From assembly GCA_977017575.1 (NCBI GenBank), contig CDRNVI010000021.1, positions 124,001 through 188,000 on the forward strand: 64,000 nucleotides of DNA. The letters run 5' to 3'. This stretch comes from Paramoeba atlantica (Eukaryota > Discosea). The translations under genes and the position numbers were made by a program. Shown piece by piece: positions 1 to 8,690 of this stretch. The notes beneath the pieces are model-generated. The model ran no database searches, was not told the DNA's origin, and was given only the letters and a program-made list of their open reading frames with translations. Every line of letters starts with the position of its first letter. The stretch's first letter is position 1.

Positions 1-232
1 CAGAGCCCACCGGACTCCCAAGGATATCAAAGTTTCCGTCATACCTTATTTTGTCGCTAGGAATGTCGGGGAAAAAGGAAGAGGTGTGGGCAGACGCAGG
101 CGGGGTGATGATTTCACATTTTGAGAGGTTCAGAAAGAGTCCCCACGGAGTTCCCACTTCCGCGAGAACGTCTAGTGCCTTCCGGACTTCCTGTGGTTCG
201 CCAATGATCACACCATCATCGAGATACCATAA
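1..232 (-). pseudogene. LINE reverse transcriptase fragment with YLDD catalytic box, open at the window edge
   Basis: Read on the minus strand from about 232 to 1, one open frame gives WYLDDGVIIGEP, then GLFLNLSKCEI and ILGSPVGS. These match non-LTR RT palm motifs: the YxDD catalytic box, the G-L-x-L-N-x-x-K-C-E motif and the following L-G motif. The frame has no start and runs out of the window, so only about 77 residues are visible. It most resembles the RT of the REL-type LINE family found repeatedly in this window, but the overlapping RT part is absent from the other copies, so the family link is inferred. The 5' side is cut at a poly-T/poly-A stretch (240-250). Confidence 0.8.
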
Positions 233-257
233 CTGTGTTTTTTTTTTTTGCAAATAA

Positions 258-905
258 TTGGGGGGAATAGTATTGAGTCTAACTTTTTATGTATGGAGTC
301 CAACTTTTCCACAATTTCCACACTTACGGCCCTTCACTTTCCCTTACTCCCCATACTTTCCACACCTACTCCTCTTAGCCCTCTCGTACTTCCCTTCCCC
401 CACTCCCTACCCCACTCACCGATCCGCATGCACCCAGGCCCGTATGGTCCTGCACCTCCGCTCCCACCCCGTTAGCAGTAATAAATACTTTTGGTTGCCG
501 TACGAGGGTGGGAGACGTGGAGGCCACGAAACACAAAGACGTCGTCACGCCGAGGGAGAAGAGCGCGGAGAGAGACACGGGGGGACTGACGCAGGGGCGA
601 GAGGAGGCGAAGCACGGGCCCATCTGCCAGGAACTCTGCCCCCACCCCGTGAGCAAGTATTGTATACTTTTGGCTGCTGACACGGGGGTGGGGGACGCGA
701 GAGAGAAACACAACAGGGGGACAAGCGCACTGCGGAGGGAGGGTGAGGTGGGGGGATGCGGCGCAGGGGGGTGATGGGACGAGACGGGGAAGGGGGATGC
801 CGACAAAAAGGAGTGTATTTGAGGGGGGTGCCCTCCCATGGTCTGGAAGATGGTGTATGGAAGAAAAGGGGAAATAATTCAACAAGGTACAGAAACTGTA
901 TCTTT
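258..905. repeat. GC/C-rich non-coding block with a ~175-bp imperfect duplication
   Basis: No coding region is supported. Two related blocks, 468-530 and 643-705, share the core CACCCCGT(T/G)AGCA, an ATACTTTTGG stretch and a G(T)GGGxGACG tail, with a period of about 175 bp. The block ends at 890-903 in the motif AACAAGGTACAG, which also occurs at other element boundaries in the window (9851, 16229, 17180). This may be the untranslated part of a retroelement; that is inference. Confidence 0.4.
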
Positions 906-910
906 ATCGT

Positions 911-971
911 TTTTTTTTTTCGTACATGGAGAAAATCTTTGCCACAACCGCCTCGACCGCCACCCGGTGTC
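911..971 (-). mobile_element. Short poly(A)-tailed insert, copy 1
   Basis: On the minus strand this reads a body of about 50 nt that starts TTGGACACCGGGTGG and ends CTCCATGTACG, followed by a run of A. The same sequence with a longer A tail recurs at 1146-1219 in the same orientation. Both copies interrupt the same LINE C-terminal coding region. The body-plus-poly(A) structure suggests a retroposed short RNA or the extreme 3' end of a longer transcript. No target duplication is clear. Confidence 0.55.
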
Positions 972-976
972 CAAGT

Positions 977-1146
977 GTGCACCACTGTCACATCATAGAG
1001 TATCTCCCCAACATTTGGCCACATTATGGCCAGATCAGGGCCTGAACGAATTCTCCGAGCACGACAAGGGTGATGTTCTGCAGCTTCAGGTGAAATGGAA
1101 CATTTGCACTTCGTGCAGAAGAAGGAAGAATGAAGGCGTGGTTCTT
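977..1146 (-). pseudogene. REL-type LINE C-terminus: zinc finger and restriction-like endonuclease core
   Basis: The minus frame reads EPRLHSSFFCTKCKC, then HHPC, then RSGPDLAIMWP and LYDVTVVHT. The C-x2-C...H-x-x-C spacing is the C-terminal zinc finger that precedes the restriction-like endonuclease (REL) in R2/NeSL/CRE-type LINEs. The R-x-x-P-D ... D-V-T-V-V-H run is the endonuclease core. The piece is almost the same as the fragment at 13352-13954 and resembles 46174-46377. It is interrupted on both sides by the 61-63-bp poly(A)-tailed insert, and upstream coding (…RKAC) continues beyond 1219. Confidence 0.75.
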
Positions 1147-1219
1147 TTTTTTTTTTTTTTTTTTTCGTACATGGAGAAAATCTTTGCCACAACCGCCTCG
1201 ACCGCCACCCGGTGTCCAA
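1146..1219 (-). mobile_element. Short poly(A)-tailed insert, copy 2
   Basis: Same body as 911-971 with a tail of about 20 A (minus strand) at 1146-1165. It splits the LINE C-terminal frame: the intact relative at 13.6 kb reads KAGLPCITEPRLH, whereas here the frame reads KAC, then the insert, then EPRLH. The longer A tail and close identity to copy 1 suggest that both arose from the same source. Confidence 0.55.
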
Positions 1220-1519
1220 CCGGCAGGCTTTTCTTGGTCGAGTGAGCTGGCCACCTTCCAGTGGCAAGATGAATGGGTGTTTCCACCCACGCACCTCAGG
1301 GGAGACACCCCATTACAGGGTAGTGCGAGACTTGCATACCAGAGTTTTGTTGAATCTCGGATTGCGTCAGAGACTCTGGTAGCTCACTCGCTAAAAACTC
1401 CACTGCTCCGGGTTGTTAGTCCAGGAGCGCTCCTAGCGTGGAGAAACGAAGGGTCTAGCCTAGAAAAAAGGATCTAGTCCCTTCGCTTCTCCGGGAGATG
1501 GGGAGGGATAAAACCTCAG
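1220..1519. repeat. Non-coding stretch with a 19-bp inverted repeat (1441-1493)
   Basis: No gene is seen. GGAGAAACGAAGGGTCTAG and CTAGTCCCTTCGCTTCTCC form a near-perfect 19-bp hairpin arm pair around an A-rich loop of about 15 nt. It lies between LINE fragments and may be part of a LINE or SINE untranslated region. Confidence 0.4.
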
Positions 1520-1794
1520 CTAGCACCAATGCCGTTCCACCTCCACCGAGGGGGTAGGGTTAGCGCGCTCGCTAACAACACACATGCCTTGGCGACGGGA
1601 TGCTACCCCGTCTATGCCCCGGAACGCGGTTAAGGACGCCGCGAACAAGGGTTGAACAGGAATAGGAACGGACACATTCCCTCCTGCCAGCTCGGAAACC
1701 CTTACGTCGGAAGGCTGGGGTCGCCACGCCCCATCACCGGCAACGGTCCAATGCCGGGCTCCTGACCTCGTCTTCCCCTTCTGACGCACCCAAA
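1520..1794. repeat. LINE/SINE 3' module (GGGGTCGCCACGCCCC type)
   Basis: A GC-rich segment attached to the 3' side of the LINE at 1795-4846. The core GGCTGGGGTCGCCACGCCCC can fold on itself and recurs in diverged form at 8200-8245 (plus), 42570-42600 (minus) and 43003-43035 (minus). It is open on the minus strand as an extension of the RT frame, but this part shows no RT similarity. Confidence 0.4.
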
Positions 1795-4700
1795 ATATGA
1801 TAAATAAGATATGCCGTGGCAATGGCGATCCAGTTAGGATAAACAAAAAGGGGGTAGAGCCCTGCCTAAGCCCCGTCGAACTTGGGACAATTCCGACGAG
1901 TTTACTTTCCGAGCCATAGTACAATAATTCGGATGCTCCAGCATACTCAACTTCGAAATACCTTTGAAATGGGCGCAGTGCGCTAAACGCGAATACATGC
2001 TTTGCGATTAGATTCCTGCATGGTGAGTTGAACGCGTTTTTGGAATCAACCGATAGTATGGAGTATCCTTCAGTATACCGCTCGCGAAGTTTGTGAACGA
2101 TCCGTTCACATCCCGCTCTTGAAAACACTCCCTGCTGCATCGGTGCAAACATGGGCGCCAAGGTATCTTCGTAGCGTTGCATCAGGACAATCCCAGCTAG
2201 TTTAGACAGGACCTCTCCCATTGCGACTGGGCGCACCCCACCATTCTCTTTCGGGATCGCCACCAACCGTGAACGGTTCAGCCTATTAGTTACGTCTTTC
2301 ACAAGGAAACCGTTTATGAGGTCGCAAAGCATATGGCACAGATTCAAACATGATACTTCATCATCGATCATTAACCGCACGATTATATCCGTCCTACCTG
2401 TCGGACCTGGGCTAACGCCCTTTGCGAGTCGTTTGCCCGCACTGCGTAATTCTTCTTGTGATATGCTGGACATGATCGGAGCCTCCTCCGGGGCTCTAAA
2501 ATCACATGGTTTCTGCGGGTGCAATTCGGCAAGCTTGTCCAAAGTCTCCTCATCGGACAGTCCGCTGGGTTTGAAATCCTGGTCCATTGTTTTTGCTGCT
2601 TTTGTTGTACACCCTTCCAGAGCCAGACGCATCGCTTTCTTAATCGCCCGGGTGTCTTGAGCTTGCTCGTTGCCCTGCGTGGCAGACGTTCTTTCTTCTA
2701 GGGGTCGTCGCCTTCTCCCCTTTGATTCGGCGCGCCGGATCGTTGCCAGGGATAATTTCATAGCCGACAGCAGGCGGTACCAGATCTGGTTTCGTAATCT
2801 GCTGTTGAGTAATTCTGCACGATGTTGCGAAGCAATGAAATTACACATGGCGCGAATTCGGGTCCGATGGCTCGCATGGTAGGTATAGGGAGACGGTCGA
2901 TACCTTCAGAGTCTGGAGGGGTAGACAATGGTATTTCTTGATTCTCCAGAAAGGAGTCCCGAAGCACGATGTCATCGATTGCTGGCGGCGGCTGGTGCCA
3001 CCAAATACGATAGACTCGGACACAGTCCTGTGGCGGAAGAAAACCTTTGAACTCCTCTCCTCTTCTGTATCCCCGATACCCCGTGTAGGCTATGGTGAGC
3101 TTCCCCAGGCCCCCGCGTTTACTGTAAGTCCTTATTACCTTCCCATTGGATATGTTCAGTTCCTTCTGACGGACAAATGTCCAGACTACTGTGCACTGGG
3201 CTCCTGTCTTGATCTGCTTTGATTGGCGCCAAATTTCATCAGCCGGAATGGGAAATTGAGCGGCAGGGTTAATCGAGTCAGCAATTGTCACCGCATAATC
3301 CTCCGTCATTAGATTCTCTCCAACATATGTCTATCTAATCGCGTCGACTCGCCTGTCCGCCAGTTGCAGCAACCTTTCCCCACTTGCATTTTCTTGATTT
3401 ACTGGTTCTCCTAGCAGTCCTGCGCTGGTTTCCTGTTCCTCCATTTTCCCTGGCTCTTGCATATCAATACCGTTAAAATTTTCGCTGTGAGGTGACGTGC
3501 AGTCGTGAAACTCATACACGAGTTGATCGTCCAATTCAATAGGCGATTGCGATGATTTGCCAGAGACAACGGGTGGATCATCTTCCTCTCTTGAAGAATC
3601 GGACGATGTGTCGATTGCTTGGTGAGCTTAAACACAACATTGCGCTGCGCTTTCGGAATTGAATATGGCATTTGTCGTTGTTGTAATGGCAGCTGCCGCC
3701 GTGGAACACGTTTTCCTGATTCTGCTGCTCCATGTTCCGGGTTCATTTGTATCTTTCTGTGGAATTTTGCTGCTTGAGATTGGAAGGTGTTGCTCTAGTG
3801 TAGCTGCTTTGGGCGGCAAATTTTGTTTGCCGATCTCTTCCTGCACCTTCCGCAGTCGGTGAAAGTCTTTCGCCGAAAAATCGCCCGACGAACCAATGAT
3901 CCTGACTCGGAGCGTGCGAGCTGTGTTCGGCGACGATGTCACAGGCTGTGGCGATGAAGGCTTTGGCGTGAATGCTGGTGGCGTTGGCGGCGAAGATACT
4001 CTCTGCGGCGGGAAAACGAACGCCTTCTTCTTTGATTTCTGTGGCGGGGGAAGGGGCGCTGGCAACTGCGACAAAGATGGCACTGGAGACGCTTGAGGTA
4101 TAGAAGGTTGTTTGTTTTTCCGATTATCCGCCTCGTTCGATTGCAATATCTTTATGGACGGCGCGGGGGCTTGCGATGCTTCTATCGGCACAGGGGCTAC
4201 TATGATAGGCGTCGTCTCCGTATCTTCCTGTTGCGATGTCGGAGGCAGATCCTCACGTTCTGGATCCACCTCACTTCGCGGCGAAGGGATTTCAAGTCGG
4301 CGACGTGTGTTAAACCTGGTCGGAAACTTTGACGGAAAGTTCGCTGCCAGAGTGTCGTAACAAGAAGGCTTCTTTGACGCCGTTTCGCTTATTTCAGTTG
4401 CCCGTTTTGGGGTTGCCATTTGCGGTGTTACCCGTGGCGTTGGCAGTGTTAGTGTCAGTGACAATGGCGGTCTCGTCGGCGATGGCGGCGGTGGCGGCGG
4501 CGGTGGCGGCGACGATGGCGCCGGCGGCATCAGTGGCGTCGGAGATGGTGTCGGCGCCGGCGTCATCAGTGGCGTCGGCGATGGTGTCGGCGATGGCTGC
4601 GGGGCCGGCGGAAGAGACGGAGGAGTCGAAGGTGACGTCGATTGGAGAGGCGACTGAAGAGGCCGCGGAGGAGGAGGTGGGGGAGATGTCGGTGAAGCGG

Positions 4701-4846
4701 ACGAGGGCGGCGACTGCGCGAGCGGCGGCGGTGTTGGGGGTGTTGGTGGTGTGGATGGCGGCGGCGGTGGTGGCGGCAGAGGTCGCTCCTCGGGTGCTTT
4801 CTTCTTTCGGCGTGAAGGTGGCAGCGGTAGGACCTCTGGAGCTACT
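1795..4846 (-). pseudogene. REL-type LINE copy 1: proline-rich N-terminus, conserved unknown domain, first half of RT
   Basis: Minus strand, in at least three frames. A proline-rich N-terminus (about 4843-3628, poly-P with SP/TP repeats) is followed by a conserved domain (about 3309-2990) containing DEIWRQSKQIKTGAQC, GKVIRTYSKRGG and LPPQDCVRVYRI. Next come an arginine-rich linker (GRRRRPLEE) and the RT fingers/palm start: KGVSPGPTG, RLVAIPKENGGVRPVAMGEV, ILSVDSKNAFNS and GLRQGS. RT similarity ends near 1800, before the YxDD box, so the 3' half is missing. There are frameshifts near 2800 and within 3330-3640. The same domain order occurs at 8690-9862 and 17289-19113. The N-terminal frame stays open into the 17-bp minisatellite upstream. 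Dead copy; the family assignment rests on the RT motifs and on the REL C-termini found elsewhere in the window. Confidence 0.75.
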
Positions 4847-4847
4847 C

Positions 4848-5272
4848 GAGTTTTTTGTAAGATCGAGTTTTTTGTAAGATCGAGATTTTTGTAAGATCGA
4901 GTTTTTTGTAAGATCGAGTTTTTTGTAAAGATCGAGTTTTTTGTAAGATCGAGTTTTTTGTAAGATCGAGTTTTTTGTAAGATCGAGTTTTTTGTAAGAT
5001 CGAGTTTTTTGTAAAATCGAGTTTTTTGTAAGATCGAGTTTTTTGTAAGATCGAGTTTTTTGTAAGATCGAATTTTTTGTAAGATCGAGTTTTTTGTAAG
5101 ATCGAGTTTTTTGTAAGATCGAGTTTTTTGTAAGATCGAGTTTTTTGTAAGATCGAGTTTTTTGTAAGATCGAGTTTTTTGTAAGATCGAGTTTTTTGTA
5201 AGATCGAGTTTTTTGTAAGATCGAGTTTTTTGTAAGATCGAGTTTTTTGTAAAGATCGAGTTTTTTGTAATA
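4848..5272. repeat. 17-bp minisatellite, ~25 copies
   Basis: Tandem copies of GAGTTTTTTGTAAGATC, nearly identical, with two 18-bp units and a few point variants. On the minus strand the unit contains no stop in any phase, so it reads as a 17-residue periodic peptide contiguous with the proline-rich N-terminus of the adjoining LINE. Whether it is translated is unknown. Confidence 0.9.
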
Positions 5273-6195
5273 ATTCTGTATTGTTAGATAACGTTCCTAG
5301 ATTCTAATATTCATTTATATACATATTATACCCTATCATTTCACATCACTATTATCTCAACTGATATAACAAATCGCATTTTCTTATCAATTACCATAAA
5401 ATTACATAATATGACCGGTCCATATACTTCAACGCTCACCCCTACTTGCGACTGGAATATTTCCTTCCTGATACTTTCCGCCCAGTCGCTAGTACTTCCC
5501 ATTCGCAGTGTTGTCGCGTGCGTGGTCTTTGTCCATCAAAAGCGCTTTCCTTGCCGTGTAGTACAGTTCGTCCGTTGTTGATATGTCGCAAATTTTTGGA
5601 TTAGCGTCTCCAAGTTCCTGGTATTCATGATTTAGTTAGCCGTGGACGCTTCTATTATTCTGGTTTACAGCTGAATTTTCCGTTTTTTTTTTGCGATTAA
5701 TAAGGGGGGAGAAGTATGAAACGCGGCATTGCCTCTATATTACCCAATACATGAACCATGAAGGTCCATTGGGGGGGGTATATGATTTGTAAACAAGCAA
5801 TCAAATTAGCAATTTCACATGTTGTAGCCCAAAACTAGTAATTCAACCTGCCTTAAGTTATTTATGATTCTGATAACAATAATAGTAAAAAAGGAAGCAA
5901 TCCACGCCCAATCCATTTTTTTTTTTTGTGTGTGTGTGTGTGTTTTCGTGTTGCGAATTTTTCGAATGAAAAGAAAATTTTATTGTGCTGCACTCAGAGC
6001 GGTGGCCCCCGTCCAGATGCTGCACATCTTCAACTGCTGATCAAAGTTTAATATGCTTGTAATTATTGCTTTTAAGAGACTGAATCTTATACGAGTAAAG
6101 CTCATAGATGGTGCTATTAGTCTTGCTAGTATTAGGTCAACTCTAATTTATGTCAACTGATATGAGTCATATTGTGACGGTGTCCAGACTCGATA
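5273..6195. other. AT-rich stretch without a supported gene; (GT)n at ~5927-5942
   Basis: Contains poly-T tracts and a short (GT)n microsatellite. Minus-strand frames of 25-40 codons occur around 5440-5620 (for example ELYYTARKALLMDKDHARD), but they break quickly and match no family I recognise. This could be decayed element sequence. Confidence 0.4.
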
Positions 6196-6199
6196 CTTG

Positions 6200-6455
6200 T
6201 TAAAACATTCGGCTCCAAGGATCGGCCATGTTGTCCTCCGAACGGACGTAAGTGGGTTTCAGCTGCAGTTTGTATTTTTTGGCGAAATCGAGGATGCGTA
6301 CGAGTGCTACGGATATTCCGTCTGAGTCCGACCATTTACGTCGTATCGCCGAAGCGGCGCTTGTATTATCAATACGTAGATCAATATTTGATATTGTTGA
6401 CCAGTGGTCTGAAAATGAGCTAAGGGCTTGTTCTACTGCTCTCGTTTCCGCTTCA
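6200..6455 (-). pseudogene. Fossil YR-retroelement RNase H fragment (second subfamily)
   Basis: The minus frame contains LRIDNTSAASAIRRKWSDSD, LVRILDFAKKYKLQ and PTYVRSEDNMADPWSRMF. This aligns along its length with the RNase H of the YR element at 7534-7986 (FIDNTSCQAAINRK, ATYVKSQENPADPISREF) but is clearly diverged. It is the C-terminal end of an RNase H domain. It probably belongs to the older subfamily seen at 42.2-45.7 kb and is a broken remnant. Confidence 0.7.
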
Positions 6456-6573
6456 TTGATTTATAAGGATTTATGGAGATCCAGAACTTCTCGTTGTGGA
6501 GGAGTCCGCAGTCTGACGCTGCTAGACAGCGGAAAGAGCCACTTTCCACGCCTTTTTCGGTAACATACTTCTT
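6456..6573 (-). pseudogene. REL-type LINE C-terminal tail, displaced by the YR element
   Basis: The minus frame reads KKYVTEKGVESGSFRCLAAS, then DCGLLHNEKF. It matches the LINE tail at 45941-46252 (KYVVEKGLEPEYFRCIALTD). The upstream half of the same LINE ends at 13359 with VIDKK. The two halves flank the YR retroelement, so the LINE was the insertion target. Confidence 0.7.
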
Positions 6574-6575
6574 GA

Positions 6576-6800
6576 AATTCACGCCTCGTTCATTGATAAA
6601 TATAACCGAAGTAACAAACGAAATCAAAGAATATTGTTGAAATATAACCTGAGCTAATTATCAGATCAAAACGTACTTTTATGATATATAGTATATAGCA
6701 CTCCTTGTAGATATTTCAAAGGCCTTATTATAGAAACGAAACTAATTAACATCTACAATATACTTTGTGATCGGGGAACCCATCCCCGACCCGCGGCCAA
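6576..6800 (-). repeat. YR element A, terminal repeat a (outer copy)
   Basis: About 225 bp, nearly identical and in the same orientation as 7034-7264 and (inverted) 42000-42224. It begins at the end away from the ORFs with GAAATTCACGCCTCG and ends in the palindromic GGGGAACCCATCCCC region. Confidence 0.85.
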
Positions 6801-6837
6801 ATGGATGGGGGTCGGTGGGTGGGCAAAGACTTGTACG

Positions 6838-7041
6838 TATCGTGTATTGAAGGTGAATGTATTCTACAAATATATTAATCAATGAATAAAGTTCTAATAC
6901 AGAATTTAGTACACGTGCGTTACATAATAAATTATTGTATTCAAATATTTTTGGTGAATTTTCACACGCCCCCTTCTCGGGGGGCCAGCACAAATGCACT
7001 TATTACTCGTCTAAATTTCATCACGTAAACTAATAGAAATT
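6838..7041 (-). repeat. YR element A, repeat b (internal copy)
   Basis: About 200 bp, nearly identical to 13161-13358 in direct orientation. Both contain CCTTCTCGGGGGGCCAGC, which is self-complementary. It lies between the two copies of repeat a, as expected for split direct repeats. Confidence 0.85.
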
Positions 7042-7264
7042 CACGCCTCGTTCATTGATAAATATAACCGAAGTAACAAACGAAATCAAAGAATATTGTT
7101 GAAATATAACCTGAGCTAATTATCAGATCAAAACGTACCTTTATGATATATAGTATATAGCACTCCTTGTAGATATTTCAAAGGCCTTATTATAGAAACG
7201 AAACTAATCAACATCTCCTACAATATACTTTGTGATCGGGGAACCCATCCCCGACCCGCGGCCA
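7034..7264 (-). repeat. YR element A, repeat a (inner copy)
   Basis: Second copy of repeat a, adjoining the 3' untranslated region of the element. It differs from the outer copy by a few substitutions and a 3-bp indel. Confidence 0.85.
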
Positions 7265-7533
7265 ACCACCCGCTCACTCGTCACACATCACCCGTACACC
7301 AGTCACCTAATCCGTCGCTCACCACAGAAAACCTCCTTTTGAACCAAATCGGTCCCACATCCTGAGGGAGCCGGCCTCAGTATGCGAAACCTATTCACTT
7401 CAAACATATTCGCGTCTTCCTTTCCTATGCTCTGCTTCTTCTTTAGTTTTTTTTTTTTGGTTTCTAAATATAACACACAAGACGTAATGACTCGTTTTTG
7501 TACTCCAAGCACACAAATCAATCTTCCCTATTA

Positions 7534-7986
7534 TCAGAACTCTCTGCTGATCGGATCTGCCGGATTTTCTTGACTCTTAACATATGTCGCCTGTAGGCGA
7601 ATACCCTTGCGCTTAGAATGATCCAAAACCTGCACAAGTTCTCCTGCGATCCCGTCGGACTTCGCGATCTTCCTATTAATAGCGGCTTGACAACTCGTGT
7701 TGTCAATAAATAGATCGAGACACGTTCCCTTAACCAGGTGAGCGTCAAATTTCTCCAGCGCGAGTCGTACCGCCGCCGCCTCTGCCTTGTTAACCTCATA
7801 CGTGGCGTTGGGCTTCCACTTACTCCCTGCGACGAGCATGTCGCCATAATCACAATACATAATGGCCCCCCAACCTTTTCGCGAGGCGTCTGTGTACAGC
7901 CTATGACGGTGCTGTACACAATCTGGGTGTGGCGGTGGTATGATTGGCTTGTTTTCAATGATTTCGTTACGCCATTCCGCGAGCAT
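7534..7986 (-). CDS. YR element A RNase H domain (fossil element)
   Basis: The open minus frame contains HRLYTDASRKGWGAI, TYEVNKAEAAAVRLALEKF, LDLFIDNTSCQAAINRK and ATYVKSQENPADPISREF. The D...E...D...(N/D) series matches retroelement RNase H (YTDAS, NKAEA, FIDNTS, NPADP). It is the C-terminal part of the RT polyprotein and is now separated from the RT by the LINE insert at 8024-9862. The same domain is contiguous with the RT end in the copy at 40872-41725. Role in a live element: removes the RNA strand during reverse transcription. Confidence 0.85.
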   Translation of the reverse strand: MLAEWRNEIIENKPIIPPPHPDCVQHRHRLYTDASRKGWGAIMYCDYGDMLVAGSKWKPNATYEVNKAEAAAVRLALEKFDAHLVKGTCLDLFIDNTSCQAAINRKIAKSDGIAGELVQVLDHSKRKGIRLQATYVKSQENPADPISREF

Positions 7987-8009
7987 GGCCCGAGTTCGAA
8001 TAGGAAGGT

Positions 8010-8023
8010 CGACCAGACGTGTT
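8010..8023. repeat. Target-site duplication of LINE copy 2, left
   Basis: CGACCAGACGTGTT at 8010-8023 matches CGACCAGGCGTGTT at 9863-9876 with one mismatch. The uninterrupted sequence survives in the other YR copy at 41.24 kb. Confidence 0.8.
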
Positions 8024-8510
8024 GTATTGTATTGTATTGTATTCGGGTAAAAACCCTGTAGACGGGGTGTTGCCTCCTCGGAGAGAGCCGAAGGTAGCTC
8101 CGACCCGCACGACCCATGCGCAGACCTAAAAGGAGCGCAGCACAGAGCCGATGCAAGCCGATCCAGCTAACGCGCAGACTGAAAGTCCGCTGCGGGAAGC
8201 TGGATTAGCTAGGAGGGTGGGGTTCGCCACACCCCGACACTGCCAAAAGCAGTGCTACTTGACCCCTTGCCTTCTTGCTGGCATAGTTTGGGAGTGTCGA
8301 CTCTCAGCTTCAACGGTTTTAGCACCTCAGCTTCAACGGACCAAGTCTTCTAGGGTGTTATCCACTCGAGCGGACTTGGATCCTCAGCTTCAACAGGCCA
8401 AACCTCAGCTTCAACGAGCTCGTATCTCTCCAAATTGTTACCCTAGCCCCGTTATCATGGGCTAGTTGCAAGCCGCAGAAAAAAAGAAAAAAGTACGTTC
8501 AAAAAAGCGT

Positions 8511-8570
8511 GAATGACGCCTACCCTAGTTTTTTAGTACCTTGTTATGTTCGGTACCGGGGTCGCCATTC
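8511..8570. other. Structured module: nested hairpin GAATGAC... / GTACC...GGTAC
   Basis: The outer arms GAATGACGCC (8511-8520) and GTCGCCATTC (8561-8570) pair at 8 of 10 positions. The inner arms GTACC (8536-8540) and GGTAC (8552-8556) pair fully around an 11-nt loop. The reverse complement matches the module at 43182-43242, including CTAGGGT and ATAACAAGGTAC. Confidence 0.6.
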
Positions 8571-8574
8571 TCGG

Positions 8575-8690
8575 GCGGCAGCACAAGGGGCGGCGCAAGG
8601 GGTGGCACAGGAAGCTGGAGAGAGGGCGGCACAGGGGGCGGCACAAGGGGTGGCACAGGGAGTGGCACAGGGGGCGGCACAGGACATATA
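8575..8690. repeat. 12-bp GC-rich minisatellite
   Basis: About nine imperfect units of GGGCGGCACAGG/GGGTGGCACAGG. On the minus strand they translate as a four-residue periodic CRPL/CHPL peptide attached to the LINE N-terminal frame. Confidence 0.8.

Noticed and set aside
883-903. AACAAGGT as the 3' end of 18S rRNA
   Set aside because: Only about 8-10 bases match and no further rRNA sequence follows.
258-1294. Overlapping ORFs of up to 249 codons at the left end
   Set aside because: Frames pass through C-rich repeats, poly-A inserts and LINE fragments; only the LINE part is meaningful.
4329-4877. Plus-strand alanine/valine-rich ORF of 182 codons
   Set aside because: It is the antisense of the proline-rich LINE N-terminus; the GC-rich repeats give an open frame by composition.
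4848-5272. CRISPR-like array
   Set aside because: Repeats are directly adjacent without spacers, and the window is eukaryotic.
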